64,000 nucleotides of DNA. It comes from Alcaligenes faecalis (GTDB lineage Bacteria > Pseudomonadota > Gammaproteobacteria > Burkholderiales > Burkholderiaceae_B). The notes beneath the pieces are model-generated. The model was not told the origin of the DNA, did not search any database, and worked only from the letters and a program-made list of their open reading frames with translations. This document shows, piece after piece, positions 47,250 to 56,684 of this stretch; position 1 is the first letter of the stretch, and the number at the start of each line of letters is the position of its first letter. Both the position numbers and the translations under genes were made by a program. The stretch spans positions 3,659,590-3,723,589 of the forward strand of contig NZ_CP168006.1 in assembly GCF_041521385.1 (NCBI RefSeq), read 5' to 3'.

Positions 47250-48962
47250 TTAATTCTGCCCCTGTGCATATTCAATAATGAACTGCACGCTGACGTTCCC
47301 ATTCCATTCGTTCTGGTCCAGACGATAAGCGGCTTCGATATTCTCTGGCAACAAGGTATCGCGGTTGAACCAGATGGCATCGAAGTATTCGCCGTTACGC
47401 TCCAGGCTCAGTTTCAAATGCTTGTTTTTCAGCAGACGTTGTTGGCGCACGAAGAAGTTGTCGCGGAAAACAGGAGCTGGGAAGCCGGCGCCCCAGACTT
47501 GTTTTTGCAGCAGCCCGGCCACCGTAATATTGATGTGCTCAGGCTCCAATGAACCGTCGGTTTCGATGATGGGGTCAAACTGATAGCGGCCCGTCAGTTC
47601 CTGCACGGCTTCCTCAAAAGCTTGTACGAACACATCGTAATTGTCTTCTTCGATCGTCAGACCGGCCGCCATGGCGTGACCACCAAATTTCAGAATCAGG
47701 CCGGGATAGCGTTTGGAGACCAGGTCCAGCGCATCGCGCAGGTGCACGTCGGGAATAGAACGGCCCGACCCTTTGATCTCGCCTTCGTCACCTTGGGCAA
47801 AGGCCAGGGTAGGGCGCCAGTACTTTTCTTTCAGACGTGAGGCGACCAGTCCGACGATGCCTTGGTGCCATTCCGGGTGAAACACGCACACGGTGGCGCT
47901 GGTGTCCGGCTCAGCCAGTTCGGCCGCGCGCAGGGCCTCTTCGCGCATGGACTGCTCAATCGAGCGGCGATCCTGGTTCATGTCCTCCAGTTCGCGGGCC
48001 AGATTCGCGGCTTCGTCTTCATCATCCGTGATCAGGCAGCGTATCCCCAAGGCCATATCGGCCAGTCGACCGGCGGCGTTGATGCGTGGACCCAAGGCAA
48101 AACCCAGATCAAAGGCACTGGCCTGACGGGGATCGCGGCCTGCAACCAAGAACAGGGCGCGCAGTCCGGCTTGCATCTGGCCCTTGCGCATGCGCTCCAG
48201 GCCTTGGGTGACGATCAGGCGGTTGTTGGCATCCAGGCTGACCACGTCGGCCACGGTGCCCAGGGCCACCAGATCGGCCAGCTCGTTCAGGCGTGGGCCG
48301 GCATTGGCCTCATACACCCCGCGCTGACGCAGTTCGGCACGCAAAGCCAGCATCAGGTAAAAAATAACGCCTACACCAGCCAGGTTCTTGGAGGGGAACT
48401 CACAGCCGGGTTGATTGGGGTTCACAATCGCCAGGGCATCGGGCAACTCATCGCCGGGCAAGTGGTGGTCTGTGACCAGAACCTTCATGCCCGCCATATG
48501 GGCGGCTTCCACGCCATCAATACTGGCAATGCCGTTATCCACGGTAATCAGCAAATCCGGCTTGCCCGAAGGGTGTTGTTCTGCCAGTTCGACCACGGCG
48601 GGTGACAGGCCATAGCCGGTTTCAAAACGGTTTGGAACCAGAAAGTCCACGACAGCCCCCATGCTGCGCAGCGCGCGCAGGCCGACTGCACAGGCGGTAG
48701 CGCCGTCGCAGTCGTAGTCGGCAATGATCAGCATGCGATCCCGGCGGGCAATGGCATCGGCCAGCAAGACGGCGGCTTCACGCGCCTGAGTCAGCATATT
48801 GGGCGGAATCATGTTGCGCCAGGCCGGATCGATCTGGGCGGCATCAGTTACACCCCGAGAGGCCAGCAAACGGGCCATTAAGTCATGAACTCCGGCCTGT
48901 TTCAGGGCGTGGCTGGCCGCTTCTTGAGCGGGACGGTTTTTCAGGATAGGGGTGACCACCAC
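47250..48962 (-). CDS. recJ: Single-stranded-DNA-specific exonuclease RecJ
   Basis: 570 residues. DHH-superfamily motifs are visible: I-I-A-D-Y-D-C-D-G-A-T, V-T-V-D-N-G-I, and V-T-D-H-H-L-P-G with the manganese ligands, then the DHHA1 motif (G-G-H-A-M-A-A-G-L) and an OB fold. It degrades ssDNA 5' to 3' in recombination and mismatch repair. Its start overlaps the end of the upstream gene by 22 bases, so both are cotranscribed. Confidence 0.96.
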   Translation of the reverse strand: MVVTPILKNRPAQEAASHALKQAGVHDLMARLLASRGVTDAAQIDPAWRNMIPPNMLTQAREAAVLLADAIARRDRMLIIADYDCDGATACAVGLRALRSMGAVVDFLVPNRFETGYGLSPAVVELAEQHPSGKPDLLITVDNGIASIDGVEAAHMAGMKVLVTDHHLPGDELPDALAIVNPNQPGCEFPSKNLAGVGVIFYLMLALRAELRQRGVYEANAGPRLNELADLVALGTVADVVSLDANNRLIVTQGLERMRKGQMQAGLRALFLVAGRDPRQASAFDLGFALGPRINAAGRLADMALGIRCLITDDEDEAANLARELEDMNQDRRSIEQSMREEALRAAELAEPDTSATVCVFHPEWHQGIVGLVASRLKEKYWRPTLAFAQGDEGEIKGSGRSIPDVHLRDALDLVSKRYPGLILKFGGHAMAAGLTIEEDNYDVFVQAFEEAVQELTGRYQFDPIIETDGSLEPEHINITVAGLLQKQVWGAGFPAPVFRDNFFVRQQRLLKNKHLKLSLERNGEYFDAIWFNRDTLLPENIEAAYRLDQNEWNGNVSVQFIIEYAQGQN

Positions 48963-49888
48963 TGACTCCAGTTAGGGGTTTGTTTGAACAGGGACAGGGG
49001 CCAGATACGGCGCGAGGCGGGACCGACGTGAGCGTAGCGGTCCAGTCCGGTCAGCACCAGTTCTGGCATGGGCCCTGCGGCCAGGGGGGCGAGCACAGTG
49101 CGATCCAGCTCGGCCAGTTGTTGCAGCCAAAGCCCCCAGTCTTGTCGTATCAGGCTGTCTTGCAAATCATCAATAATGCGCAGCTCGGCTGGCTCAGGGC
49201 CTAATTGCTGGGTGGAAGCCCCGCCAAACAGCCACAAGCTGTTCACATTGGGCAGGCCAGCCTGTTCACGCTCCTGGTTATCCGGCAGGGCAAAGGCCAG
49301 CATCTGAAATTCATTGATCAGGCGACGCCAGGGGCGGGTTTGCACATCCTGTGTCCACCAATTATTCAAATTGCTTTGGCTGACCAGTTCTGTGGAGGCC
49401 GCTTGCACCGTAAAATCAGCGGGTGGCGTGACACGCCACAGCTCCGGGCTGAGGTACTCGAACTGAAAGCCGGTGTCGTCCAGATAAGGGCGAACGGCCT
49501 CCAGCAAGGCACGGCTGTAGGACTCGGACAAGGCCAGTTGTTCAGCCGGTATCAGCATGGCGCCCTCACGAGAGGGGGCGATGTGAACCAGCTCGGCCAG
49601 CCAGACCGCCTGGTCCGGTGCCACCGAGTGGATTTGTTTCAACTGGCGTAGCCGCAAAGGGGCCAGACCTGCGCTAAGATGCTGAGCTTGGTGCGCCGTA
49701 AAGCCGTGGGCGTGCAAAAGCCAGGATTGCGCTGGCGTGCACAGGTCCTCGGACGGATCACGTACCGACAGCGTGCCTTTGCCCTGAGTCAGTAACTGAA
49801 CCAGTGACGGGGCCGTTTGGGGCAAGTGTTTAATGAGTTCGCGCGCGATGGCCGGTTCCGGCAGCGCACCGTTGATTACGATCTGCAT
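48941..49888 (-). CDS. RpfE/COG4255-type protein of unknown role
   Basis: 315 residues from the ATG of 49888 (M-Q-I-V-I-N-G-A-L-P-E); the frame extends further but only as a shadow of lolC. Conserved-looking parts include N-S-L-W-L-F-G-G-A and W-R-R-L-I-N-E-F-Q-M. Homologues next to recJ in betaproteobacteria are labelled RpfE-type regulatory protein or phosphoglycerate mutase-like; I cannot confirm either activity. No membrane segment or signal peptide. Overlaps recJ by 22 bases and is divergent from lolC with 42 bases between. Confidence 0.7.
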   Translation of the reverse strand: MQIVINGALPEPAIARELIKHLPQTAPSLVQLLTQGKGTLSVRDPSEDLCTPAQSWLLHAHGFTAHQAQHLSAGLAPLRLRQLKQIHSVAPDQAVWLAELVHIAPSREGAMLIPAEQLALSESYSRALLEAVRPYLDDTGFQFEYLSPELWRVTPPADFTVQAASTELVSQSNLNNWWTQDVQTRPWRRLINEFQMLAFALPDNQEREQAGLPNVNSLWLFGGASTQQLGPEPAELRIIDDLQDSLIRQDWGLWLQQLAELDRTVLAPLAAGPMPELVLTGLDRYAHVGPASRRIWPLSLFKQTPNWSQWWSPLS

Positions 49889-49930
49889 GACAGCGATTGT
49901 AGTGTTTTCTTTGAGGCGATAGCAGCTCGC

Positions 49931-51205
49931 ATGGGATATGAATTTTGGATTGGAGCGCGGTATGCCGGCCTGGCCAAAGGCCGCAAACGGCGTGGGGGGC
50001 GAAAAGACCGTTTCGTCTCCTTTATTGCAGGCAGCTCGATGGCGGGGATTGCCCTTGGAGTCGCCGCGCTGATTGTGGTGCTGTCGGTCATGAACGGTTT
50101 TCAGACCCAGGTGCGTGATCGCATGCTGTCGGTCTTGCCGCATATTGAGCTGATTGTGCGCCATGCCGATCATCAGCAAGTGTTGAATGAGTGGAAATCG
50201 CTGGCCCAAAACGCCCAGACCAATCCGGCGGTGGTGGGCTCGGCCCCCTATGTGGCCGGGCAGGGCATGTTGGTGCGCAGTAATCAATTGATGGGTGTGC
50301 AGGTCCGCGGCATTGAGCCTGACCAGGAAAGCAAGGTGTCCGAACTGGCCCAGCAAATGGTTTTGGGGCGACTGGAGAATCTGCAACCGGGCACTTTTGG
50401 GATTGTGCTGGGAGAGCAGTTGGCTAATCAATTGCGGGTCAGCACGGGCGATACGGTCATGCTGATGGCACCGCAAGGCTCGATCTCGCCAGCCGGTTTT
50501 TCACCGCGCATGCGCCAGTTCACGGTAACGGGCGTGTTTTCCTCCGGCTATTACGAATACGATGCCAGTCTGGCTTTTGTAAACGTGGAGGATGCTTCCA
50601 AGATTTTCCGCGACAGTGGCAATAGTGGTGTGCGTCTACGCATTAAGGATATGCAGCAGGCGCCCATGGTGGCACAGGAGTTGGCCAGCAAAATGCCGCG
50701 TAATGTATTGGTGTCGGACTGGACGGCTAATAACCGCACCTGGTTTGCTGCTGTGCAAACCGAAAAACGCATGATGTTCCTGATCCTGGCCTTGATTGTG
50801 GCAGTGGCCGCGTTCAACCTGCTGTCCTCTCTGGTGATGGCGGTAAAAGACAAACAGTCGGACATTGCGATTTTGCGCACGATTGGGGCCACCCCTAGCG
50901 AGATTGCCCGTATTTTCCTGGTGCAAGGGGCCTTGATCGGCGTCGTGGGGACCTTGTTGGGTGTCGGTTTGGGTACCCTGATTGCCTACAATATCGACGT
51001 GATCGTGCCCTTTATTGAGAACCTGATGGGCCGTAAATTCCTGCCTCAGCAGATTTACTTCATTAGCGAACTGCCTTCCAATCCGCAGGTTTACGACATT
51101 GTGTTGATTGCCATCGTTTCGCTGGTTCTGTCTTTCCTGGCCACGCTGTACCCAAGCTGGCGTGCCTCCAAGCTTCAACCTGCACAGGTGCTGCGTCATG
51201 ACTGA
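49931..51205 (+). CDS. lolC: Lipoprotein-releasing ABC transporter permease (LolC/LolF type)
   Basis: 424 residues from the ATG of 49931. One membrane segment near residues 35-55 (with V-V-L-S-V-M-N-G-F), a large periplasmic domain (about 60-270) and three C-terminal segments are the LolC/LolE layout. With LolD it extracts outer-membrane lipoproteins from the inner membrane and hands them to LolA. Only one permease gene precedes lolD, so it probably works as a homodimer (LolF arrangement). The stop overlaps the lolD start by 8 bases. Confidence 0.93.
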   Translation: MGYEFWIGARYAGLAKGRKRRGGRKDRFVSFIAGSSMAGIALGVAALIVVLSVMNGFQTQVRDRMLSVLPHIELIVRHADHQQVLNEWKSLAQNAQTNPAVVGSAPYVAGQGMLVRSNQLMGVQVRGIEPDQESKVSELAQQMVLGRLENLQPGTFGIVLGEQLANQLRVSTGDTVMLMAPQGSISPAGFSPRMRQFTVTGVFSSGYYEYDASLAFVNVEDASKIFRDSGNSGVRLRIKDMQQAPMVAQELASKMPRNVLVSDWTANNRTWFAAVQTEKRMMFLILALIVAVAAFNLLSSLVMAVKDKQSDIAILRTIGATPSEIARIFLVQGALIGVVGTLLGVGLGTLIAYNIDVIVPFIENLMGRKFLPQQIYFISELPSNPQVYDIVLIAIVSLVLSFLATLYPSWRASKLQPAQVLRHD

Positions 51206-51911
51206 TCTTATCGCTCCAACCGTGCTGCGCGCGCGCGATGTCAGCGTTCATTACGAGGAAGGTGGCAACCGCATCCAAGTGCTTTCCGGGGTGAATCTGG
51301 AAGTGCGTCGTGGCGAGATGGTGGCTATTATTGGTGCTTCCGGTTCGGGTAAAAGTACCTTGCTGCATGCTTTGGGCCTGCTGGACAAACCTAACACGGG
51401 CAGCATTGAGGTCAACGGCACCCAGACGGAAAGCCTGAATGAAAGCGAGCGCAGCCAGCTACGCAATAAGGTGCTGGGCTTTGTGTACCAGTTCCACCAT
51501 TTGCTGCCTGAGTTTGATGCGCTGGACAATGTGGCCATGCCCTTGATCGTGCGCCGCATGAAGCGTGCAGACGCACGCGAGCAGGCTCAGCAGGTTCTGG
51601 AACAAGTGGGTTTGTCGCAGCGTGTGCATCACTATCCGGGGCAGTTGTCGGGGGGCGAACGTCAGCGGGTGGCCTTGGCGCGCGCTTTGGTGACACGACC
51701 TGCTTGCGTGCTGGCGGACGAGCCTACAGGTAATCTGGATCGCTATACCGCTGAAGGCATGTTTGAACTATTAAGCCGGGTCAATGAAGAATTCGGCACG
51801 GCGTTTGTCATTGTGACCCATGACCAGGCCCTGGCTTCCCTGGCCCATCGTCAGTTGGTCATGGACAAAGGCTATCTGACCCAGGAAATCAGGACCGAGC
51901 GCGGGGCCTAA
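51198..51911 (+). CDS. lolD: Lipoprotein-releasing ABC transporter ATPase
   Basis: 237 residues from the ATG of 51198. Walker A G-A-S-G-S-G-K-S-T, Q-loop V-Y-Q-F-H-H-L-L-P-E-F-D (the LolD/MacB-type signature), L-S-G-G-E-R-Q-R-V and L-A-D-E-P-T-G-N-L-D are present. It powers lipoprotein release by the adjacent permease. Translationally coupled to lolC. Confidence 0.95.
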   Translation: MTDLIAPTVLRARDVSVHYEEGGNRIQVLSGVNLEVRRGEMVAIIGASGSGKSTLLHALGLLDKPNTGSIEVNGTQTESLNESERSQLRNKVLGFVYQFHHLLPEFDALDNVAMPLIVRRMKRADAREQAQQVLEQVGLSQRVHHYPGQLSGGERQRVALARALVTRPACVLADEPTGNLDRYTAEGMFELLSRVNEEFGTAFVIVTHDQALASLAHRQLVMDKGYLTQEIRTERGA

Positions 51912-51984
51912 GACTCGGCAGGGGCGAGGGCTGTCATACCGCGTCCTTTCCCTTGATGGGCTGCTGCTTGTGGGGAGTCTCGCT

Positions 51985-52818
51985 ATGCTTATCGATACGC
52001 ACTGTCATCTGGATGCTCCCGAATTTGATCCTGACCGAGAGCGGGTGGTTGAGCGTGCCCGCGCGGCGGGCGTACGTTCGATTGTGGTGCCGTCCGTCGG
52101 TGTGTTTGATTTTCAGGCTGCCCGCCAGACCGCCATGGCTGCACCCGGCGGCGTGTATGCATTGGGTATTCATCCCTTGTTTACGCCTGAGGCGGGGGCA
52201 GCAGATCTGGATGCCCTGGAGCAGGAAATCCAGTTGCGTCTGGATGATCCGCGTTTTGTTGCTCTGGGTGAAATCGGTCTGGATTACTTTGTGCCAGAGC
52301 TGAAAACCGACCAGGCCAGCCGTCATCAGGAATGGCTGTATGAAGCTCAATTGACCATGGCGCACCGTTATGGCTTGCCTGTACTCCTGCATGTGCGTCG
52401 TTCTCAAGATCGGGTGCTGAAGTATCTGCGGCAGTTTCCGGGTGTAGGCGGAATCGCCCATGCGTTTAACGGTAGCGAGCAGCAGGCACAGATGTTTGTG
52501 CGTCAGGGCTGTGCCTTGGGTTTTGGTGGGGCGATGACTTTTGCTCGGGCCAAGCAGATTCGCCGTCTGGCACAGGACATGAGTCTTGCCGATATGGTGC
52601 TGGAGACCGATGCGCCGGATTTGGCCCCGTCCTGGCTGGTGGAGCCGGGAACGCCGCTGGCCTCGGTTCGTAATGAACCGGCCGAAGTGAAGGGCGTTGC
52701 GAAAAGTCTGGCGGAGCTTCGGGGGATGGACGTGGCTGATGTCATTAGCCAGACCGGTGCCACGGCGCGACGAGTCTTGCCAAGGCTGGATACGTTTTTA
52801 GCTAGCCAAGGGCTTTAG
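51985..52818 (+). CDS. TatD-family metal-dependent hydrolase
   Basis: 277 residues from the ATG of 51985, 6-8 bases after GGGGAG; a GTG five codons upstream is less good. A TIM-barrel amidohydrolase with D-T-H-C-H-L-D at the start, G-E-I-G-L-D-Y, H-V-R-R and E-T-D-A-P-D-L supplying the metal ligands. TatD enzymes are DNases/exonucleases linked to repair and DNA turnover. It follows lolD by about 70 bases. Confidence 0.92.
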   Translation: MLIDTHCHLDAPEFDPDRERVVERARAAGVRSIVVPSVGVFDFQAARQTAMAAPGGVYALGIHPLFTPEAGAADLDALEQEIQLRLDDPRFVALGEIGLDYFVPELKTDQASRHQEWLYEAQLTMAHRYGLPVLLHVRRSQDRVLKYLRQFPGVGGIAHAFNGSEQQAQMFVRQGCALGFGGAMTFARAKQIRRLAQDMSLADMVLETDAPDLAPSWLVEPGTPLASVRNEPAEVKGVAKSLAELRGMDVADVISQTGATARRVLPRLDTFLASQGL

Positions 52819-53191
52819 GCTGGATTCAGGTTTTTTCGATGTTGTTGGGGCTGTTTTTCTGCAGTTTGAGGCTGACTTTGCCTTGCGAGCCCAATCGCTT
52901 CATCTCAAGCCATCTGGTTTTCTCGTTTCTTACCTTTTCCTCAGCCCCATCATTTTCCCCGGCCCTATCTCTGCCTCTATTTAGGGCACGCCGCTGGCAT
53001 TAACTCTGCTCCTCTTCTTCTTGCTGCTTTTGTCTGTGTCTTTGCTCGTAGTCCATCTTTTAGTTAAGAGGGTCTTCTTGTCTATGGGTATAAGCCGATG
53101 TGAGCAACGTATCCTTTTGTCTGTTATCTGAAGCAGTCTTGAACTCTACGCTATAGATTTGCATGGAGTTCGCGATGACAGGGCAGTACCC
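52819..53191. other. Pyrimidine-rich spacer before comEC
   Basis: About 370 bases, strongly C/T-rich on the plus strand, with no credible gene, no terminator hairpin that I can see, and only a weak TATAGAT -10-like element near 53149. Confidence 0.45.
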
Positions 53192-55660
53192 ATGATAGGG
53201 CGTGCATGTTTAGCCGCCTTTGTGGTTGCAGCAACCTTTATCCATTTCCTGAAACCGCCTTATCTGACTCTGCCTGTTTGGCTGTGGCTAGGTGGCGCTG
53301 TTTTGAGCTTTTTTCTGGCCCAGCGTTTTTCTTTTGCCTATGTCCTGGTCTTTGCCTGCTTGGGAGCGGGTTACAGCGTTTGGCATATACAGGGCCGGCT
53401 TGCTCAATTTGTCCTGGCAGCGGACACTAATAAAGTCAGCCGGGTAGAGCTGGAAATTCAGTCATTGATACAAGCAGGGCCGAACTACAGGCAGTTTCGG
53501 GCCAAGGTCTTGCGCGCCCAGCCCCCCGGTTTGCCTGAGCAGATCCTGGTTCGCTGGACGGCGGCTCAAGGCCATCGTTCCTTGTATCGTGAGCCGTCTG
53601 AGCAGCGTTTTCCGGAATTGATGCCCGGCCAACGCTGGCGTATGTCTTTAGTCGTACGCCCACCTCAGGGGGCACGCAATCCCCATGGGTTTGATGCAGA
53701 ACGTCATGCCATGATTCAAGGCTGGCGGGCGGTGGGCAGTGTGCGAGGCCAGCCTGAACTTTTGGGCTTCGATCCGGCGCAGTCCTGGTCCACCTGGATG
53801 CAGCGTTTACGTCATCATTTGCGCAGCGTCTTGATGCCCTACGTACAAGAACAACGCTGGGGCGGGGTGATGCTGGCCTTGTCTTTGGGTGATCAGGCCA
53901 GTATTTCCCCCTCGGACTGGCTGGTCTTCAACCGCACTGGCTTGACGCACTTGGTGTCCATCAGCGGCACGCACGTTACTTTCCTGGCTGTATTGTTGGC
54001 AGCCTTAGTGTCCTGGTGCTGGCGACGTGTTTGTTGGGGGCGCTGGGTACTGGCCGAGCAGATCCCCGCTCAGGTCGCCGCGACCTGGGTAGGTATTGCC
54101 GGGGCGGGCGCGTACTGCGTGATCGCAGGCTGGGGTGTTCCTGCCCAGCGTACTTTTTTGATGTTGCTGGTACTGGGTGTCTGCCGTCTTTGGGGATTGC
54201 ACTTGGGCGCCAGCCGGACTTTGCTGATTGCCGCTCTGTGTGTGGTTTTGCACGACCCGTGGGCGGGGCTGACCACAGGTTTTTATCTTTCTTTCGCCGC
54301 TGTTTCGGTCTTGTTGGCGTTCGGTTATCTGATGGGGCAAGTGCCACAGCCGGGATCTGGGGTACGGCGCTGGGGGCGGCGAATCTGGTGTGCGACGCAG
54401 TTGCAGGTGCTGATCACTGTAGCCTTATTGCCAGCATTGGCGCCCTTGTTTCATGAGATCTCCTTGGCCTCCTTGCCTGCGAACGCGTATGCCATCACCT
54501 TGATCGGTTCGCTTGTGACGCCTTTGGTGCTGCTCTTGTTGATTTTGGCGGCACTGCAGGCCCCGCCGGTCTGGTGCGAATCCGTCTCCTATTTGGCGCA
54601 TAGGGTGTTGGACTTCACGATGCAACCTACAGTCTGGTTGGCCGAGCACAGTCTGGCCAGTGTGCCCGTGCCTGCCCAGCATTGGGCGTGGACGGTTCTG
54701 GCCTTGTTAGGCGTCTTGCTGTTGCTCTTGCCCAAAGGGTTTGTGTCCCGTTTGAGTGGCTTGTCTCTGTTGCTGCCTGCATTGGCTCTACGACCCTCCT
54801 TGTTGCAGGAAGGGGATTGGGACTTGTTCGCCCTGGATGTCGGCCAAGGCAGTGCCGTGGTGTTGCGTACTCGCAGTCAGGTGCTCGTATTTGATGTGGG
54901 AAACCGCTATGGCCCTGATTCTGATGAGGGCAAGCGCAGCATTGTGCCTTGGTTGAAAGCCAAGGGAATAGGGCGGATAGATACCTTGGTGCTGTCTCAT
55001 GCCGATATGGACCATGTGGGTGGGACACGTAGCGTATTGCAGGCGGTGCCGGTTGGGCGCGCCTATAGCAGCTTTGATCTGGACGCTCATTTGAGTCGGG
55101 AGGAGCGTTTGCTGGGTGTGTCAACGGGTTCTACTGCCCGTCCGGAGCAGGCTTTGCGTTGTGAGCAGGATGTGAGCTGGGAGGTGGACGGCGTACGTTT
55201 CCGGTTCTGGTGGCCGCCTGCTGACAAGGCCAGCTTCAAGGCCGTCTTTGGTCGCGAGGAAGACAAGAACGCCATTAGCTGTGTGCTGGAGGTTCAAGGC
55301 CCCAGACACAGCGCCTTATTGTTGGGCGACGCAGGCGTGGCGCAGGAGCAGGCCATGGTGGCTGCTGGCCTGAGGTCTATTGATGTGGTGGTGGTCGGGC
55401 ATCACGGCTCCCGGACTTCGTCTGGGGCGTATTTCGTAAAGCAGATGCAGGCAGGCTTGGCTATCGCTCAATTGGGCTGGTGGAACCGTTTCAGTCATCC
55501 GCACCCACTGGTGCAAGCGCGTTGGGAACGCGCCGGTGCTTTATTCTTGCGCACTGATCAATGGGGGGCCTTGACGGTGGAGTCGCGCCCCTCGGCGTTG
55601 TATTACTTTGGTGAGCGTGACCGCTATGCTCGTTATTGGCAATCGCCTGCACCACCCTGA
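53192..55660 (+). CDS. comEC: ComEC/Rec2-type DNA uptake channel protein
   Basis: 822 residues from the ATG of 53192 (a TTG at 53159 is an alternative). N-terminal membrane segments and a DUF4131 domain (about 1-200), the Competence-domain membrane core (about 215-505; L-S-L-G-D-Q, S-I-S-G-T-H) and a C-terminal metallo-beta-lactamase-like domain with L-S-H-A-D-M-D-H-V-G-G and V-V-G-H-H-G-S are present, a complete architecture. It moves single-stranded DNA through the inner membrane in natural transformation. No other com gene is nearby. Confidence 0.93.
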   Translation: MIGRACLAAFVVAATFIHFLKPPYLTLPVWLWLGGAVLSFFLAQRFSFAYVLVFACLGAGYSVWHIQGRLAQFVLAADTNKVSRVELEIQSLIQAGPNYRQFRAKVLRAQPPGLPEQILVRWTAAQGHRSLYREPSEQRFPELMPGQRWRMSLVVRPPQGARNPHGFDAERHAMIQGWRAVGSVRGQPELLGFDPAQSWSTWMQRLRHHLRSVLMPYVQEQRWGGVMLALSLGDQASISPSDWLVFNRTGLTHLVSISGTHVTFLAVLLAALVSWCWRRVCWGRWVLAEQIPAQVAATWVGIAGAGAYCVIAGWGVPAQRTFLMLLVLGVCRLWGLHLGASRTLLIAALCVVLHDPWAGLTTGFYLSFAAVSVLLAFGYLMGQVPQPGSGVRRWGRRIWCATQLQVLITVALLPALAPLFHEISLASLPANAYAITLIGSLVTPLVLLLLILAALQAPPVWCESVSYLAHRVLDFTMQPTVWLAEHSLASVPVPAQHWAWTVLALLGVLLLLLPKGFVSRLSGLSLLLPALALRPSLLQEGDWDLFALDVGQGSAVVLRTRSQVLVFDVGNRYGPDSDEGKRSIVPWLKAKGIGRIDTLVLSHADMDHVGGTRSVLQAVPVGRAYSSFDLDAHLSREERLLGVSTGSTARPEQALRCEQDVSWEVDGVRFRFWWPPADKASFKAVFGREEDKNAISCVLEVQGPRHSALLLGDAGVAQEQAMVAAGLRSIDVVVVGHHGSRTSSGAYFVKQMQAGLAIAQLGWWNRFSHPHPLVQARWERAGALFLRTDQWGALTVESRPSALYYFGERDRYARYWQSPAPP

Positions 55661-55742
55661 CAGCAGGATAGAAACGGCACAGTAAAGCCTTCGTGCTGGG
55701 CTACAATAGTTCTTTATCTGTCAAATTCTGGTCTGAGCGTTC

Positions 55743-56678
55743 ATGACAACTGATCTTCAGGAGCCGCGCCTTAATTGGCTTATGTGTGCCAGTGCCTCCG
55801 GTACGCACCGCATGGCGTACTGGGAGTGGGGCGATCCAAGTAACGACCATGTCTTGATGTGTGTGCATGGTTTGACGCGTACAGGCCGGGATTTTGATCA
55901 ATTGGCCCAGCGCCTGTCCAAGCGCTACCGTGTGGTGGCCCCCGATATTGTCGGGCGAGGTCGCTCGGATTGGCTGATTGATCCGGCCGCTTACGCCATT
56001 CCTCAATACGTCGCTGATATGTTGGTGCTGATTGCCCGCTTGCAGCCAGCGCGACTGGATTGGGTCGGCACGTCCATGGGTGGTTTGATTGCGCTGGGGT
56101 TACACGGAGCACAAACGATGTCAGCCTTGCTGCGTCCGGCTCGCCCCGGCCCAGGACTGGGTGCCGAACCCTTGCAACTGCCCTTGGGACGAGTCGTTCT
56201 GAACGATGTAGGCCCGGCGCTGGATATGACAGGTCTGCAGCGCATCAGCGAATATGTTGGTCAGTCCGTGCTGTTTGATACCTTCGAACAGGCGGTGGAG
56301 TATGTACGTTCCGTCTCGGCTTCCTTCGGCGAGCATTCCGCTGAAGAATGGGCCGATATGTCCCGCCACGTCTTTGTGGAACATGAAGGTAAATGGCGTC
56401 GCCATTATGATTTGCGCCTGTCGCAAGCCTTTGCTCAGCAGGCTGATGTGGATCTGGAGGCTGCACAGGCTTTGTTGTGGGGGGCCTATGAAGGCTTGCC
56501 GGACAAGGTTCTGATTGTGCGCGGGCAGGAGTCGGATCTCTTGACGGCAGAGGTCGTTCAGGAAATGTTGCAACGCAATCCCAATTCGCAATTGGTGACT
56601 ATTCCCAATGTGGGCCATGCGCCCATGCTGCGCAATGCCGAGCAAATCGACCACATCGACTACTTTCTAGCTGGATAG
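55743..56678 (+). CDS. Alpha/beta-fold hydrolase
   Basis: 311 residues. The oxyanion region M-C-V-H-G-L-T-R, the nucleophile elbow G-T-S-M-G-G, an acid in R-G-Q-E-S-D-L-L and the His in V-G-H-A-P complete the triad. The best guess is an esterase or a related C-C/C-O hydrolase; the substrate is unknown. It is followed by the PHP gene after 6 bases, so the two are probably cotranscribed. Confidence 0.9.
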   Translation: MTTDLQEPRLNWLMCASASGTHRMAYWEWGDPSNDHVLMCVHGLTRTGRDFDQLAQRLSKRYRVVAPDIVGRGRSDWLIDPAAYAIPQYVADMLVLIARLQPARLDWVGTSMGGLIALGLHGAQTMSALLRPARPGPGLGAEPLQLPLGRVVLNDVGPALDMTGLQRISEYVGQSVLFDTFEQAVEYVRSVSASFGEHSAEEWADMSRHVFVEHEGKWRRHYDLRLSQAFAQQADVDLEAAQALLWGAYEGLPDKVLIVRGQESDLLTAEVVQEMLQRNPNSQLVTIPNVGHAPMLRNAEQIDHIDYFLAG

Positions 56679-56684
56679 CCCCTT

